Shown: piece after piece, positions 41,524 through 50,768 of the stretch
Position numbering within the stretch: position 1 is the stretch's first letter
Layout of the letters: each line of letters starts with the position of its first letter
From: JARRNE01 sp963824085
Lineage (GTDB): Bacteria > Pseudomonadota > Gammaproteobacteria > Chromatiales > Chromatiaceae
Length of the DNA: 64,000 nucleotides
Reading direction: 5' to 3'
Assembly: GCA_963824085.1 (NCBI GenBank)
Contig: CAWGNT010000023.1
Span: 372,001 to 436,000, forward strand
Program-made: the position numbers and the translations under genes
Notes under the pieces: model-generated
Told to the model about the DNA's origin: nothing
The model's input: the letters and a program-made list of their open reading frames with translations, nothing else
The model's database searches: none

Positions 41524-42405
41524 ATCAAACCGCTGTTCCTACATGGCCCGTCGCCCTTCTTTCGCCTGCTGTTGGCGGTGGCGTTGGCTGTAGGGCTGAT
41601 AGTGGCAGACCACCGATACCGCCATCTCGATCTGCTGCGCTCCACCCTCTCTGTCCTCGTCTATCCGCTGCACTATGTCGCCAGCCTGCCGAGCATCCTC
41701 GGCAGGTCAGTGGAGGGGCGGCTTGCCAAGGAAGAAGATCTGCGCGACCGTAACACGCGCCTGGAGCGGCAGAACCTGGTGCTCAAGGCGCGACTCCAGC
41801 GGTTCGAGGCCCTCGAGGCGGAAAATATGCGCCTGCGAGACCTCTTGGGTTCGTCCTTCAAGATCGGAGAGCGTGTACTTATTGCAGAGCTCTTGTCGGT
41901 GGATCTCGACCCCTACCGGCAGCAGGTGCTGATCAACAAGGGGAGCTCGTCTGGCGTATTCGTGGGTCAACCCGTCCTCGATGCCAACGCGGTCATGGGG
42001 CAAGTGGTGGAGGTCAACCCCGTATCCGCGACGGTCCTGCTCATCACGGACGCCAGCCATGCGCTCCCCGTGCAGGTGAATCGGAATGGTCTGCGGACCA
42101 TCGCGGCAGGAACGGGACTCGTCAACGAGCTTGAGCTGCCTCACCTACCGAACAACGCGGATATTCGCGAAGGTGATCTGCTCGTCACATCCGGGCTCGG
42201 CGGGCACTTCCCTCCAGGTTATCCGGTCGCCCGGGTGACCGAGGTCCGTCGAGAGCCAGGAAAGCCTTTCGCCACCGTGATTGCCGCTCCAACTGCTCGC
42301 CTCGACCGCAGTCGGGAGGTCCTCCTCGTTTGGACCCTCCCGCCCGCCTTGCTCAATGGCGCCCTGACCGGGAGCGCTCCTCACCCGCACGAGGAGCAGC
42401 AATGA
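41524..42405 (+). CDS. mreC: rod-shape protein MreC, apparent ATC start codon
   Basis: Periplasmic scaffold anchored by one helix, linking MreB/MreD to PBP2 (293 residues from 41524). No ATG, GTG or TTG lies between the in-frame stop TAA at 41515 and TTG 41572. The codon ATC at 41524 stands nine bases after a GGAGG and, read as Met, gives KPLFLHGPSPFFRLLLAVAL, which lines up with the normal MreC opening MKPLF. Starting at TTG 41572 would cut into the membrane helix. After it come a coiled coil (NTRLERQNLVLKARLQRFEALEAE) and two beta domains with DASHALPVQVNRNGLRTIAAG. The stop overlaps mreD (ATGA). Confidence 0.9.
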   Translation: MKPLFLHGPSPFFRLLLAVALAVGLIVADHRYRHLDLLRSTLSVLVYPLHYVASLPSILGRSVEGRLAKEEDLRDRNTRLERQNLVLKARLQRFEALEAENMRLRDLLGSSFKIGERVLIAELLSVDLDPYRQQVLINKGSSSGVFVGQPVLDANAVMGQVVEVNPVSATVLLITDASHALPVQVNRNGLRTIAAGTGLVNELELPHLPNNADIREGDLLVTSGLGGHFPPGYPVARVTEVRREPGKPFATVIAAPTARLDRSREVLLVWTLPPALLNGALTGSAPHPHEEQQ

Positions 42406-42890
42406 CAGAGTCTCCCCCTCACCGGCTCCATGTGATCGTGGTCACCCTGATCGCTGCACTCCTGCTGACCGTCCTGCCTGTTCCCGATTGGGCCGAGGAG
42501 CTGCGGCCACAATGGGTGGCGCTCACCCTCATCTATTGGTGTCTCGCACTACCGAGTCGAGTGGGCGTCTTTTCGGCCTGGTGCACTGGTGTCGTATTGG
42601 ACGTCACGGCAGGCACGGTGCTTGGCCAGCACGCGCTGAGTCTCTCGGTGGTCGCCTTCCTGGCAGTCGAGCTCCACCAGCGTATCCGCATCTTTCCCCT
42701 GTGGCAGCAAGCGTTGTCCGTGTGGGTCCTGCTGTTGGTCGAGCGCCTCCTCTCGCTGTGGGTCATCGGCGCAACCGGCCAACCAACCCCGACCTTATGG
42801 TACTGGGCGCCCACCTTCGTCGGCATGCTCTTGTGGCCCTGGATCTTCATCGTCCTTCGGGATGTCCGCCGCCGTCTTCAGGTGGCCTGA
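42402..42890 (+). CDS. mreD: rod-shape protein MreD
   Basis: Small inner-membrane protein of the elongasome (162 residues, five or six helices). ATG 42402 overlaps the mreC stop (ATGA), and the first helix is VIVVTLIAALLLTVLPV. The block ELRPQWVALTLIYWCLALPSR and the motif GVVLDVTAGTVLGQHALSLSV, with the conserved GxxxD/GxxLGxxAL pattern, are typical of MreD. The C-terminal helix is followed by a basic tail DVRRRLQVA. It is thought to bridge MreC and the PBP2-RodA synthase. mrdA follows 14 bases later. Confidence 0.94.
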   Translation: MTESPPHRLHVIVVTLIAALLLTVLPVPDWAEELRPQWVALTLIYWCLALPSRVGVFSAWCTGVVLDVTAGTVLGQHALSLSVVAFLAVELHQRIRIFPLWQQALSVWVLLLVERLLSLWVIGATGQPTPTLWYWAPTFVGMLLWPWIFIVLRDVRRRLQVA

Positions 42891-42904
42891 GCGGATGCTG
42901 CTTC

Positions 42905-44773
42905 GTGCTTGAGCCTCGCTTCAAGGACCACCTCAACGAACGTCGCCTGTTCACCAACCGAGCGGTGCTCGCCGGGGCTCTGGTCGTCGCCGCCATGCTC
43001 GCCGTGGTGGGGAAGTTGGCGAACCTGCAGATCGAGAATCATGAGCACTTCACGACCCTCTCCCAGGACAACCGCGTCAAGCTCGAGCCCCTGCCGCCCA
43101 CGCGCGGGCTGATCTACGATGCGAAAGGTGTGTTGCTGGCAGAGAATTATCCATCGTACTCGTTGGAGATCACGCCGGAAAAGGTTGAAGACCTCGCGGC
43201 GACTATCGCGGAGCTGCGGGACCTCATCAGCGTCGATGACAAGGACATCAAGCGGTTCGAGCGCTTACGGACCCAGCGACGCCGCTTTGAGGGCGTACCA
43301 ATCCGGTTCAATCTGAGCCAAGAGGAGGTGGCGCGTGTGTCGGTCAACAACCACCGCCTCCCTGGCGTCGATGTGCGTGCAGAGCTTGTGCGCTACTACC
43401 CGCTGGGAGAATTCACCGCTCACGTCCTCGGTTACGTGGGGCGCATCAACGAGGACGAGCTCAAGCGCATCGACAGCTCGGACTACGCCGGTACAAACTA
43501 CATCGGAAAGACCGGCGTGGAGAAAGCCTACGAGGAGCTGCTGCACGGCCACGTAGGCCACCAGCAGGTGGAGGTGAACGCCAGAGGGCGAGTCCTCCGC
43601 GTGCTCGAGAGCCAGTCTCCTGTGCCAGGGCGCGACCTGCGGCTGTTCCTCGATATCGGGTTGCAGCAGGCCGCCACCGCGGCGCTTGGCGAGAACCGGG
43701 GAGCAGTGGTGGCGATAGACCCGCACACGGGCGGGGTCCTTGCCATGGTGAGCCACCCCTCCTTTGACCCCAACCTCTTCGTCGAGGGCATCGGTGTCGA
43801 AGACTACCGCGCTCTGCGAGATTCTCCGGACAACCCGCTATTCAACCGGGCGATCCGTGGTCAGTACCCTCCCGGGTCGACCGTGAAGCCCTTCATGGCG
43901 CTCGCCGGGCTAGAAACCGGGGTCGTCAACGCAAGCACCACCAAGTATTGTCCCGGCTTTTATCGACTTCCCGGCCAGCAGCACAAGTATCGGGACTGGC
44001 GGCGGGGAGGCCACGGCACCGTGGATCTTCACAAGGCAATCGTCCAGTCCTGCGACGTCTATTTCTACGATCTTGCCCACGACATCGGCATCGATCGACT
44101 GCATGACTTTCTCGCTCAGCTCAGCTTCGGCCGTCCAACCGGAGTGGACGTGGCTGGCGAACGCGGCGGGCTGCTTCCTTCCAGAGCGTGGAAGCGCGCC
44201 GCCCGCAACCAGCCCTGGTATCCAGGTGAGACCCTGATCATAGGGATTGGACAGGGCTCCTTCCTCGCTACCCCGATGCAGCTCGCCACCGCAGTCGCGA
44301 CGCTTGCTGCGGGCGGGCACTTCATTCAGCCCCGGGTGGCGCGTGCGAGTCAGATGCCCGGCGACCCGAAATCGGAGGATATCCCTGCGATGAGCCGACA
44401 GATACCTGCCACCGCTGGACATGTACAGCAGGTCATCGCGGCGATGACGGACGTGATCGAGAGTGCCCGGGGCACGGCCAGGCGGATTCGAACCGACGCC
44501 TACCGCATCGCCGGGAAGACCGGTACCGCTCAGGTGTTTACCGTTGGCCAGAAAGAACGGTATCGCGAGAGCGATGTGGACGAGCGCATGCGCGATCATG
44601 CCCTCTTCATTGCATTCGCCCCGGTCGAAGACCCGCGCATCGCCGTCGCCGTGATCATCGAAAACGGCGGACACGGCGGGTCCGTTGCCGCGCCGGTCGC
44701 ACGGCAGGTGATGGACAGCTACCTGGGGAATCCGCTGCGGATGGCCGGCAAGGAAACCGCCGATGGCAGATAA
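42905..44773 (+). CDS. mrdA: penicillin-binding protein 2 (transpeptidase)
   Basis: Elongation-specific peptidoglycan transpeptidase (622 residues). I choose GTG 42905, giving LEPRFKDHLNERRLFTNRAV, which matches the usual N-terminus (KDH.RERRLF) before the single membrane helix. The active-site motifs are all present: SxxK in PPGSTVKPFMALAG, the SxD/N motif in VQSCDVYFYDLAHDIG and KTG in RIAGKTGTAQVF. The non-catalytic dimerisation domain is seen as GLIYDAKGVLLAENYPSYSL. Its 3' end overlaps rodA by 11 bases. Works with RodA in the elongasome; target of mecillinam-type beta-lactams. Confidence 0.96.
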   Translation: MLEPRFKDHLNERRLFTNRAVLAGALVVAAMLAVVGKLANLQIENHEHFTTLSQDNRVKLEPLPPTRGLIYDAKGVLLAENYPSYSLEITPEKVEDLAATIAELRDLISVDDKDIKRFERLRTQRRRFEGVPIRFNLSQEEVARVSVNNHRLPGVDVRAELVRYYPLGEFTAHVLGYVGRINEDELKRIDSSDYAGTNYIGKTGVEKAYEELLHGHVGHQQVEVNARGRVLRVLESQSPVPGRDLRLFLDIGLQQAATAALGENRGAVVAIDPHTGGVLAMVSHPSFDPNLFVEGIGVEDYRALRDSPDNPLFNRAIRGQYPPGSTVKPFMALAGLETGVVNASTTKYCPGFYRLPGQQHKYRDWRRGGHGTVDLHKAIVQSCDVYFYDLAHDIGIDRLHDFLAQLSFGRPTGVDVAGERGGLLPSRAWKRAARNQPWYPGETLIIGIGQGSFLATPMQLATAVATLAAGGHFIQPRVARASQMPGDPKSEDIPAMSRQIPATAGHVQQVIAAMTDVIESARGTARRIRTDAYRIAGKTGTAQVFTVGQKERYRESDVDERMRDHALFIAFAPVEDPRIAVAVIIENGGHGGSVAAPVARQVMDSYLGNPLRMAGKETADGR

Positions 44774-45899
44774 GCTCTTCACTCTCGATCTGGACACGCC
44801 CGATTCCGGAGGTCAAACGGGTCTGTTCAATCGAGTTCACCTCGATTTGCCGCTGCTCGTGGCACTGCTGGTCCTCTGCGGATGTGGGCTGGCCATTCTC
44901 TACAGCGCGACGGGTCAAGATATGAAGCAGGTCGAGGCGCAGGCCATCCGTCTCGGAATAGCCTTCGCGGTCATGGTTGCGGTCGCTCAGGTTCCACCCG
45001 ACCAACTGCGGCGATGGTCGCCGGCCCTGTTTCTATCCGGTCTGGCGATGCTGGTTGTCGTGGAGGTGATGGGCGACATTGGAAAGGGCGCGCAACGCTG
45101 GCTCGACCTGGGAGTTGTGCGCTTCCAGCCATCTGAGCTGCTGAAGATCGCTTTGCCCATGATGCTCGCCTGGTTCCTGGGACAGGGGCGCATCCCTCCG
45201 TCCGGATGGCGTGTGCTGGGCGCAGCCGTCATGACCTGTCTCCCGGTCTTGCTAATCGCTCATCAGCCCGACCTGGGGACCGCCTTGCTGGTGGCCAGTG
45301 CCGGTGCGCTCGTCCTGTTCCTCGCCGGCCTCAGCTGGCGGCTGATCACCGCCCTTGGGCTCGTCGCTGCCGCGCTCGCTCCCATGGGGTGGTTCCTTAT
45401 GCGGGACTATCAACGCCAGCGTGTGCTTACCTTTCTGAACCCGGAGAGCGATCCTTTGGGTGCCGGCTACCACATCATCCAGTCTCAGATTGCGATCGGC
45501 TCCGGCGGGCTCTATGGAAAGGGCTGGCTCAACGGGACCCAGTCGCACTTGGAGTTCTTGCCGGAGCGCACCACCGACTTCATCTTCGCCGTCCTCGGAG
45601 AGGAGTTTGGTTTGATGGGGATACTGGTGCTGCTCGGCATCTATCTCTTCATCATCGTTCGTGGTCTCAACATGGCGAGCCATGCCCAGGACACCTATGG
45701 CAGGCTGCTGGCAGGATCGCTCACCCTGATCTTCTTCGTCTATCTCTTTGTCAACAGCGGAATGGTGACGGGGCTGCTTCCGGTAGTGGGTGTTCCCTTG
45801 CCGCTGATCAGCTACGGCGGCACTTCCCTAGTGACGATCATGGCGGGTTTCGGTATCCTGATGTCGATTTATTCGCATCGGAAATTGCTTCCTGCATAG
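44763..45899 (+). CDS. mrdB: peptidoglycan glycosyltransferase RodA
   Basis: SEDS-family glycosyltransferase that polymerises lipid II during elongation (378 residues, about ten helices). Family motifs include KGAQRWLDLGVVRFQPSEL, AHQPDLGTALL, the catalytic-site aspartate region in GWLNGTQSHLEFLPERTTDF and VVGVPLPLISYGGTSL near the end. The ATG lies inside mrdA, so expression is coupled. The start MADKLFTLDLDTPDSGG is a cytoplasmic tail typical of gammaproteobacterial RodA. The next 289 bases to rlpA hold no supported gene. Confidence 0.96.
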   Translation: MADKLFTLDLDTPDSGGQTGLFNRVHLDLPLLVALLVLCGCGLAILYSATGQDMKQVEAQAIRLGIAFAVMVAVAQVPPDQLRRWSPALFLSGLAMLVVVEVMGDIGKGAQRWLDLGVVRFQPSELLKIALPMMLAWFLGQGRIPPSGWRVLGAAVMTCLPVLLIAHQPDLGTALLVASAGALVLFLAGLSWRLITALGLVAAALAPMGWFLMRDYQRQRVLTFLNPESDPLGAGYHIIQSQIAIGSGGLYGKGWLNGTQSHLEFLPERTTDFIFAVLGEEFGLMGILVLLGIYLFIIVRGLNMASHAQDTYGRLLAGSLTLIFFVYLFVNSGMVTGLLPVVGVPLPLISYGGTSLVTIMAGFGILMSIYSHRKLLPA

Positions 45900-46188
45900 G
45901 ATGTTCTATAAGATTATGTATGTGCGACGTGAGCAGCCAGGGAAGCGACACGCAGGGGACAGGTGTCACGGCAGCAATCCTCGCCTATGTGACGGCCACG
46001 GAAACCGAAGAGCTGGTTGACTTCCAAACCGGCCTTCAGGAGCTTGTGGGCAACATGAGCTAGACCGGCCGGTTTCGTCGCACCGTTTACACGGCACTCG
46101 CGGGCCAGGTGACTAATCGTCACAAGATCGAGCGGCCAGGGGGGCGAGCGGTCGCCCGTAGCTGACGCGACGCCGATTCGGGGGAAAA

Positions 46189-47397
46189 ATGAAACAAGAC
46201 AGCGCGCCGCAAGGCACACTCGGACGGATCATTCCCTGCATTCGCAATGTTGTCGTTCTCGGTGGTCTCATCGCCCTCGCCTCCGGATGCTCCAGCATCG
46301 GGGGTCGAGACCATTCCTCCGATGGGCGGACTGACGTCTCCGATATCCCTGATGCCGTACCCAAGGTTGAGCCGCTGAGCCGGTTTGGTAATCCGGACTC
46401 GTACGTCGTCTTCGGGAAGCGCTACCGCACGATGGATAGCAGCGCGGGTTACGTCGAGCGTGGCATCGCCTCCTGGTATGGCCCAACGTTCCACGGCCGG
46501 CGCACCAGCAGTGGTGAGCGTTACGACATGTACGCCATGACGGCGGCCCACAAGACGCTGCCATTGCCGACCTACGCCCGTGTAACCAATCTCCAAAATG
46601 GTCGGAGCGCAGTCGTTAAGATCAACGACCGCGGGCCGTTCCACGCTGGTCGGGTGATCGATCTGTCCTATGCCGCGGCCTCCAAGCTCGGTGTCGTGGA
46701 CAAGGGCACCGCCCGGGTGGAGGTGCGCGCGATCGATCCGACGCGTCCACAACCGGACGAGAATCTATTCGTGTCCGCCGGAGAGGAGCAGACCACGAAG
46801 GGCACCGATTCCGGGGCGGGCCCACTCACGCCCGCGGTTGCTGCCGTGAGGCCCTCTGGACAGCCGCTGCAGTCGAATGCGAAGAGCACGGGCGCTCGAG
46901 TCTCCGTCGCCAAGGCTGATGACGAGGCGCCGAAGATTGGGCCCGCGTCGACAACAATGGCCGCCTCCAAGACAGAGTCACGGGTCGCAACGGCCATCCG
47001 CAGGCCCGAGCCCAAGGTGGCGAGGACGCCGGAAAGGATTGTATCCAAGGTCGCTACAGCGGCTCAGCATACCGAGCCGCAGCCCCATGCGGCGTCCAGC
47101 GGCTCGAAGTCTCAGCCGAAAGTTGCGGCCGTCTCCGCGAAGACGGCCTCGCCCAGCACCAACGCGGCCCTGTATCTCCAGGTGGGAGCCTTCGGCGAGC
47201 GGGCGAACGCCGAGCACCTGCGCCGACGGCTGGTGGAGCACTTGGCCGAGCACGTGATGGTTCGCACCAGCGACGGCGGCAAGGCGCCCCTCTACAAGGT
47301 CCACATTGGACCGCTGGTTTCCCGGAAGAAGGCCGCAAACGTGTCCCATCGGCTCGCGGCCTTGGGACTTACCCAGTCTCATGTCGTCGTGGAGTAG
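46189..47397 (+). CDS. rlpA: septal ring lytic transglycosylase lipoprotein RlpA
   Basis: Outer-membrane lipoprotein of 402 residues. A signal peptide ends in the lipobox LASGC with Cys34. The double-psi beta-barrel domain is clear (GIASWYGPTFHGRRTSSGERYDMY and VTNLQNGRSAVVKINDRGPF), a fold that cleaves naked glycan strands in Pseudomonas RlpA. A long Ala/Ser/Lys/Pro-rich linker, about residues 200-320, leads to a C-terminal SPOR domain (YLQVGAFGERANAEHLRRRL) which binds denuded peptidoglycan at the division septum. The start MKQDSAPQG follows a GGGGG ribosome binding region. Confidence 0.93.
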   Translation: MKQDSAPQGTLGRIIPCIRNVVVLGGLIALASGCSSIGGRDHSSDGRTDVSDIPDAVPKVEPLSRFGNPDSYVVFGKRYRTMDSSAGYVERGIASWYGPTFHGRRTSSGERYDMYAMTAAHKTLPLPTYARVTNLQNGRSAVVKINDRGPFHAGRVIDLSYAAASKLGVVDKGTARVEVRAIDPTRPQPDENLFVSAGEEQTTKGTDSGAGPLTPAVAAVRPSGQPLQSNAKSTGARVSVAKADDEAPKIGPASTTMAASKTESRVATAIRRPEPKVARTPERIVSKVATAAQHTEPQPHAASSGSKSQPKVAAVSAKTASPSTNAALYLQVGAFGERANAEHLRRRLVEHLAEHVMVRTSDGGKAPLYKVHIGPLVSRKKAANVSHRLAALGLTQSHVVVE

Positions 47398-47460
47398 GCC
47401 AGACGGGTGTCCAGCGCAGGGGCTTCCGCGTAGAATGCGTCGCGTAACAAGAGTCGCTCT

Positions 47461-47579
47461 GCACAAAAAGCGCGAAGAAAACAATCTCTCGGCGGGTCAA
47501 ATCCCCCGCGTGCAAAATCACCAGAAGGGTGACGGCCGAGATAGTCATACGGCAGTGAAATCCTTCGCGCTCTTCGCGA
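47461..47579. repeat. degenerate GCGCGAAG inverted-repeat pair
   Basis: Left element around 47466-47480 (AAAGCGCGAAGAAA) and right element 47561-47579 (TCCTTCGCGCTCTTCGCGA) are partly reverse complementary about 80 bases apart. They resemble the CACGAAG doublets at 9002 and 50625 with GCGAAG in place of CACGAAG. The intergenic region 47398-47658 has no gene. Confidence 0.4.
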
Positions 47580-47658
47580 TCCATACGCCGCAACCAGTTC
47601 ACAGTTGGGGGCGCGCCGAAGCCCCTTGCCTTCATCCTTCTCGCTCCCTGTGTTGTCC

Positions 47659-48834
47659 ATGAAGTCTGTCATCACTGCTCTCGGTCTCCTTGTCTTGCTC
47701 GCATCTCCGTTTTTTGCGCTGCGTGCTGATGAATCGTCGACGGCACCGGCGCCTACCTCGCAGCAGGTTCCAATCCCCGACCCACCGCAGCTCGACGTCA
47801 AGGCGTATCTGCTGATGGACCCCAACAGCGAGACGATCCTTGCGGAGTCAAATGCGGATGAGCACCTCGAACCGGCAAGCCTGACCAAGATCATGACCGC
47901 CTATGTGGTCTTCCGCGAGCTCGCTGGTGGCCACCTGTCGCTGAAAGACGAGGTGCTGATCAGCGAGAAGGCCTGGCGCACCGGCGGCTCGAAGATGTTC
48001 GTTGAGGTCGGCAAGCGGGTGCCGGTCGAGGACCTGATCCAGGGAATGATCGTCCAGTCAGGGAACGACGCAAGCGTCGCGCTCGCCGAGCATGTCGCCG
48101 GCAGCGAGGCCACCTTCGCAGAGCTCATGAACTCGAACGCCAAGCGCCTCGGCATGACGAACAGTCACTTCGTCAACGCAGACGGCATGCCGAACCCGGA
48201 TCACTACACGACCGCCCGCGATATTGCCAAGGTTACCGCCGCAACGATCCGGGAGTTTCCCCAGTATTACGCCTGGTATGCCGAAAAGGAGTTCGTCTAC
48301 AACGACATCAAACAGCCCAACCGCAACTTGCTTCTATGGCGGGACGATTCGGTGGACGGGGTGAAGACGGGGCACACGCAGGCGGCGGGTTATTGCCTCG
48401 TCGCCTCCGCGAAACGTGACGACATGCGGCTGATCTCTGTCGTCATGGGAAGCAAGGGAGTAAAGGCCCGTGCCACGGACAGCCTCGCCCTGCTCAACTA
48501 CGGCTTCCGATTCTTCCAGACCCACAAGCTCTACGCCGGCGGTCAGGAGCTCGAGAAGCTGCGCGTTTGGAAGGGCGACAGCAAGGAGCTGCCGGTAGGA
48601 CCAGCCCAGGACGTCGCCGTGACCATTCCGCGCCGCAAGTACGACAAGCTGACGGCGCACATAGAAAAGAACGCTGACATCCAAGCACCCATCGCAAAGG
48701 GTGCGGTCGTCGGCACTATCGTCGTTGATCTCGATGGCAAAGAGGTACGGCGAGTACCGCTGGTCGCCCTTCAGGGTGTGGCGGAGGGCGGCTTGTGGGC
48801 GCGCGCCCGGGACAGCGTTCTCCAGTGGTTCTGA
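47659..48834 (+). CDS. dacC: D-alanyl-D-alanine carboxypeptidase (PBP5/6 family)
   Basis: Periplasmic low-molecular-weight penicillin-binding protein that trims pentapeptides (391 residues). ATG 47659 starts the signal peptide MKSVITALGLLVLLASPFF; the upstream frame is not coding. Active-site motifs: SxxK in LEPASLTKIMTAY, SxN in VQSGNDASVALAEH and KTG in DGVKTGHTQAAG. The second beta-rich domain and the C-terminal amphipathic anchor (LWARARDSVLQWF) are present, as in DacA/DacC. Whether it is dacA or dacC cannot be told from sequence alone. It lies in the common rlpA-dac-dat-ybeD-lipB order. Confidence 0.92.
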   Translation: MKSVITALGLLVLLASPFFALRADESSTAPAPTSQQVPIPDPPQLDVKAYLLMDPNSETILAESNADEHLEPASLTKIMTAYVVFRELAGGHLSLKDEVLISEKAWRTGGSKMFVEVGKRVPVEDLIQGMIVQSGNDASVALAEHVAGSEATFAELMNSNAKRLGMTNSHFVNADGMPNPDHYTTARDIAKVTAATIREFPQYYAWYAEKEFVYNDIKQPNRNLLLWRDDSVDGVKTGHTQAAGYCLVASAKRDDMRLISVVMGSKGVKARATDSLALLNYGFRFFQTHKLYAGGQELEKLRVWKGDSKELPVGPAQDVAVTIPRRKYDKLTAHIEKNADIQAPIAKGAVVGTIVVDLDGKEVRRVPLVALQGVAEGGLWARARDSVLQWF

Positions 48835-48836
48835 AG

Positions 48837-49700
48837 GTGACCGACGAGGTCTACCTCAATCGCGAGTTCCTGCCCCGCGAGACGGCACGGGTGCCGGTCA
48901 TGGACAGGGGCTTCTTGTTTGGCGACGGGGTGTATGAGGTAATCCCCGCCTACGGTGGGCGCCTCCTGCGGCTCGACCAGCATCTGGACCGGTTGGACAA
49001 TAGTCTGCGGGGAATCCGGCTGCAGAACCCTCTCTCTCGCTCCGAGTGGGTGGGCATTATGGGGAGGCTCCTCGCAGCGGCGCCAAGTGCCGATCAGAGC
49101 ATCTACCTGCAGGTGACGCGGGGGCCGGCGCCGGAGCGCGACCATCTGTTCCCGTCGGAGACCCAGCCGAGCGTCTTCGTCATGGCGCGTCCGCTCACGC
49201 CGCGCAAGCCGGAGATTGCCGAGCAGGGGGTCACGGCAATCACCCTGGAGGACGTCCGCTGGCATCGCTGCGACATCAAGGCGGTGACCTTGCTCGCCAA
49301 CGTCCTATTGCGGCAGGCCGCCGCAGACGCGGGGGCGGATGAAGCGATCCTCGTTCGGAACGGGCTGGCGCTCGAAGGGTCGTCCTCGAACCTGTTCGCA
49401 GTAAAGGCGGGCGAGGTCATCACACCGCCCAACGGCAACTACCTGCTCCCAGGCATCACCCGCGATCTCATCCTCGAGCTTGCGCATGGCGAGGGCATTC
49501 CATGCGTGGAACGTGACATTGCCGAGTCGGAGCTGGCGCGAGCAGACGAGATTTGGCTTTCGAGCTCGACGCGGGAGCTGGTGCCGGTTGCGCGGCTCAA
49601 CGGTAGTCCGGTCGTCGACGGGCGCCCGGGGCCCATGTGGCGGCGCCTCGATGTCCTGTACGGCGCCTACAAGGCGCGTGTCCGAAGTGGCGACCTCTAG
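48837..49700 (+). CDS. dat: D-amino acid aminotransferase (D-alanine transaminase)
   Basis: PLP enzyme of fold type IV making D-glutamate or D-alanine for peptidoglycan (287 residues from GTG 48837). The start is inferred from the family opening VYLNREFLPRETARVPVMDRGFLFGDG. The PLP lysine is in CDIKAVTLLANVL, the phosphate-binding region is EGSSSNLFAV and the substrate loop is LPGITRDLILELA. A GTG twelve bases upstream is also possible. It overlaps ybeD by 23 bases. Branched-chain aminotransferases share the fold, but the cell-wall neighbourhood supports D-amino acid use. Confidence 0.9.
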   Translation: MTDEVYLNREFLPRETARVPVMDRGFLFGDGVYEVIPAYGGRLLRLDQHLDRLDNSLRGIRLQNPLSRSEWVGIMGRLLAAAPSADQSIYLQVTRGPAPERDHLFPSETQPSVFVMARPLTPRKPEIAEQGVTAITLEDVRWHRCDIKAVTLLANVLLRQAAADAGADEAILVRNGLALEGSSSNLFAVKAGEVITPPNGNYLLPGITRDLILELAHGEGIPCVERDIAESELARADEIWLSSSTRELVPVARLNGSPVVDGRPGPMWRRLDVLYGAYKARVRSGDL

Positions 49701-49962
49701 GAAACGGACGACGCCGTTCACATTCCCCTGCCGTTTTCCGATCAAGGTCATGGGCCGGGCGGACCCCGGCTTCAAACCTCTCGTGATCGATATCATCCGC
49801 CGCCATGCCCCCGACCTGGAGGATACGGCGGTATCGATCAGGAAGAGCCGCGGCGGTACCTGGGTATCAGTGACAGTCGTCATCCAGGCGGTCAGTCGTG
49901 CCCAGCTCGACGCCATCTACCGCGATCTGACGGCTGATGACCGGGTCGTATGGGCCTTGTGA
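49678..49962 (+). CDS. ybeD: YbeD family protein (DUF493)
   Basis: Small ferredoxin-like fold protein of 94 residues encoded between the D-alanine carboxypeptidase region and lipB in many gammaproteobacteria. GTG 49678 gives SEVATSRKRTTPFTFPCRFPIKVMG, the expected start, then VIDIIRRHAPDLEDTAVSIRKSRGGTW and QLDAIYRDLTADDRVVWAL, the DUF493 pattern. It overlaps dat at its 5' end and lipB at its 3' end, so the three are translated as a chain. A regulatory link to lipoate metabolism has been proposed from gene order only; the function is unknown. Confidence 0.88.
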   Translation: MSEVATSRKRTTPFTFPCRFPIKVMGRADPGFKPLVIDIIRRHAPDLEDTAVSIRKSRGGTWVSVTVVIQAVSRAQLDAIYRDLTADDRVVWAL

Positions 49963-50609
49963 CGGCCGAGCCAGCCCTGCGCATCCGCTGCCTGGGGCAG
50001 CAAGCGTACGAGCCCACTTGGCGGGCGATGCGGGAGTATACCGAACGGCGGGGTCCGGTGACGCCCGACGAGCTTTGGCTGCTCGAGCATCCGCCTGTGT
50101 ACACGCTTGGTCAGGCAGGTCGAGCCGAGCACCTGCTTCATCCCGGTGCCATCCCTGTCGTCAAGGTGGACCGCGGAGGTCAGGTCACGTATCACGGACC
50201 CGGCCAACTCGTCGCCTATGTCCTTCTGGATCTGCACCGAGCGGGCCTCGGGGTGCGAGGGCTGGTAAGTCTCCTGGAGCAATCGGTCATCGATCTGCTG
50301 GCAGGCTATGGCATTGCCGCGGTGCGTCAGCCTGGCGCCCCTGGAGTCTACGTCCAGGCCGCAAAGGTCGCCTCGCTGGGCATCCGCGTGCGCCACGGCT
50401 GCACCTACCACGGCCTCGCCCTCAATGTAGACATGGACCTGGAGCCCTTCACCCGCATCAATCCTTGTGGACATCCAGGCCTGGCGGTGACACAGCTGCG
50501 CGATCTTGGGGGACCGACGGACTTGAACGCGGTCGGCGCCGATCTCGCATCAAAGATTTCGCGCCTGGTAGGCACATACGCGAGTCGGCATCGAGGCACA
50601 CACGAGTAA
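49950..50609 (+). CDS. lipB: octanoyl-ACP:protein N-octanoyltransferase LipB
   Basis: Transfers octanoate from acyl carrier protein to lipoyl domains, the first step of lipoate synthesis (219 residues). Conserved segments: ELWLLEHPPVYTLGQAG, VDRGGQVTYHGPGQLVAYVLLDL, KVASLGIRVRHGCTYHGLALNV with the catalytic lysine, and FTRINPCGHPGLAVTQL with the catalytic cysteine. The start ATG 49950 overlaps ybeD by 13 bases. Its products are needed by GcvH, encoded about 8 kb downstream. lipA is not adjacent here, unlike in E. coli. Confidence 0.96.
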   Translation: MGLVTAEPALRIRCLGQQAYEPTWRAMREYTERRGPVTPDELWLLEHPPVYTLGQAGRAEHLLHPGAIPVVKVDRGGQVTYHGPGQLVAYVLLDLHRAGLGVRGLVSLLEQSVIDLLAGYGIAAVRQPGAPGVYVQAAKVASLGIRVRHGCTYHGLALNVDMDLEPFTRINPCGHPGLAVTQLRDLGGPTDLNAVGADLASKISRLVGTYASRHRGTHE

Positions 50610-50624
50610 TCCTAAAAAGAGCAG

Positions 50625-50768
50625 TTCACCACGAAGAGCACGAAGAAACACGAAGTAGAACAACGGCGAAATAGGAAATGGGGGTAGATCCGGCTTCACC
50701 CTCCACCTGATGGCGCAATTGGAAGTAGCTCTTTGAAGCTCTTCGTGTTTTTCGTGTCCTTCGTGGTT
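50625..50768. repeat. CACGAAG inverted-repeat doublet (copy 2)
   Basis: Left arm 50625-50655 (TTCACCACGAAGAGCACGAAG and on) and right arm 50738-50768 (CTCTTCGTGTTTTTCGTGTCC to GTGGTT) are reverse complementary and enclose 82 bases that do not resemble the interior of copy 1. It sits between lipB and a convergent kinase gene. Confidence 0.75.
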
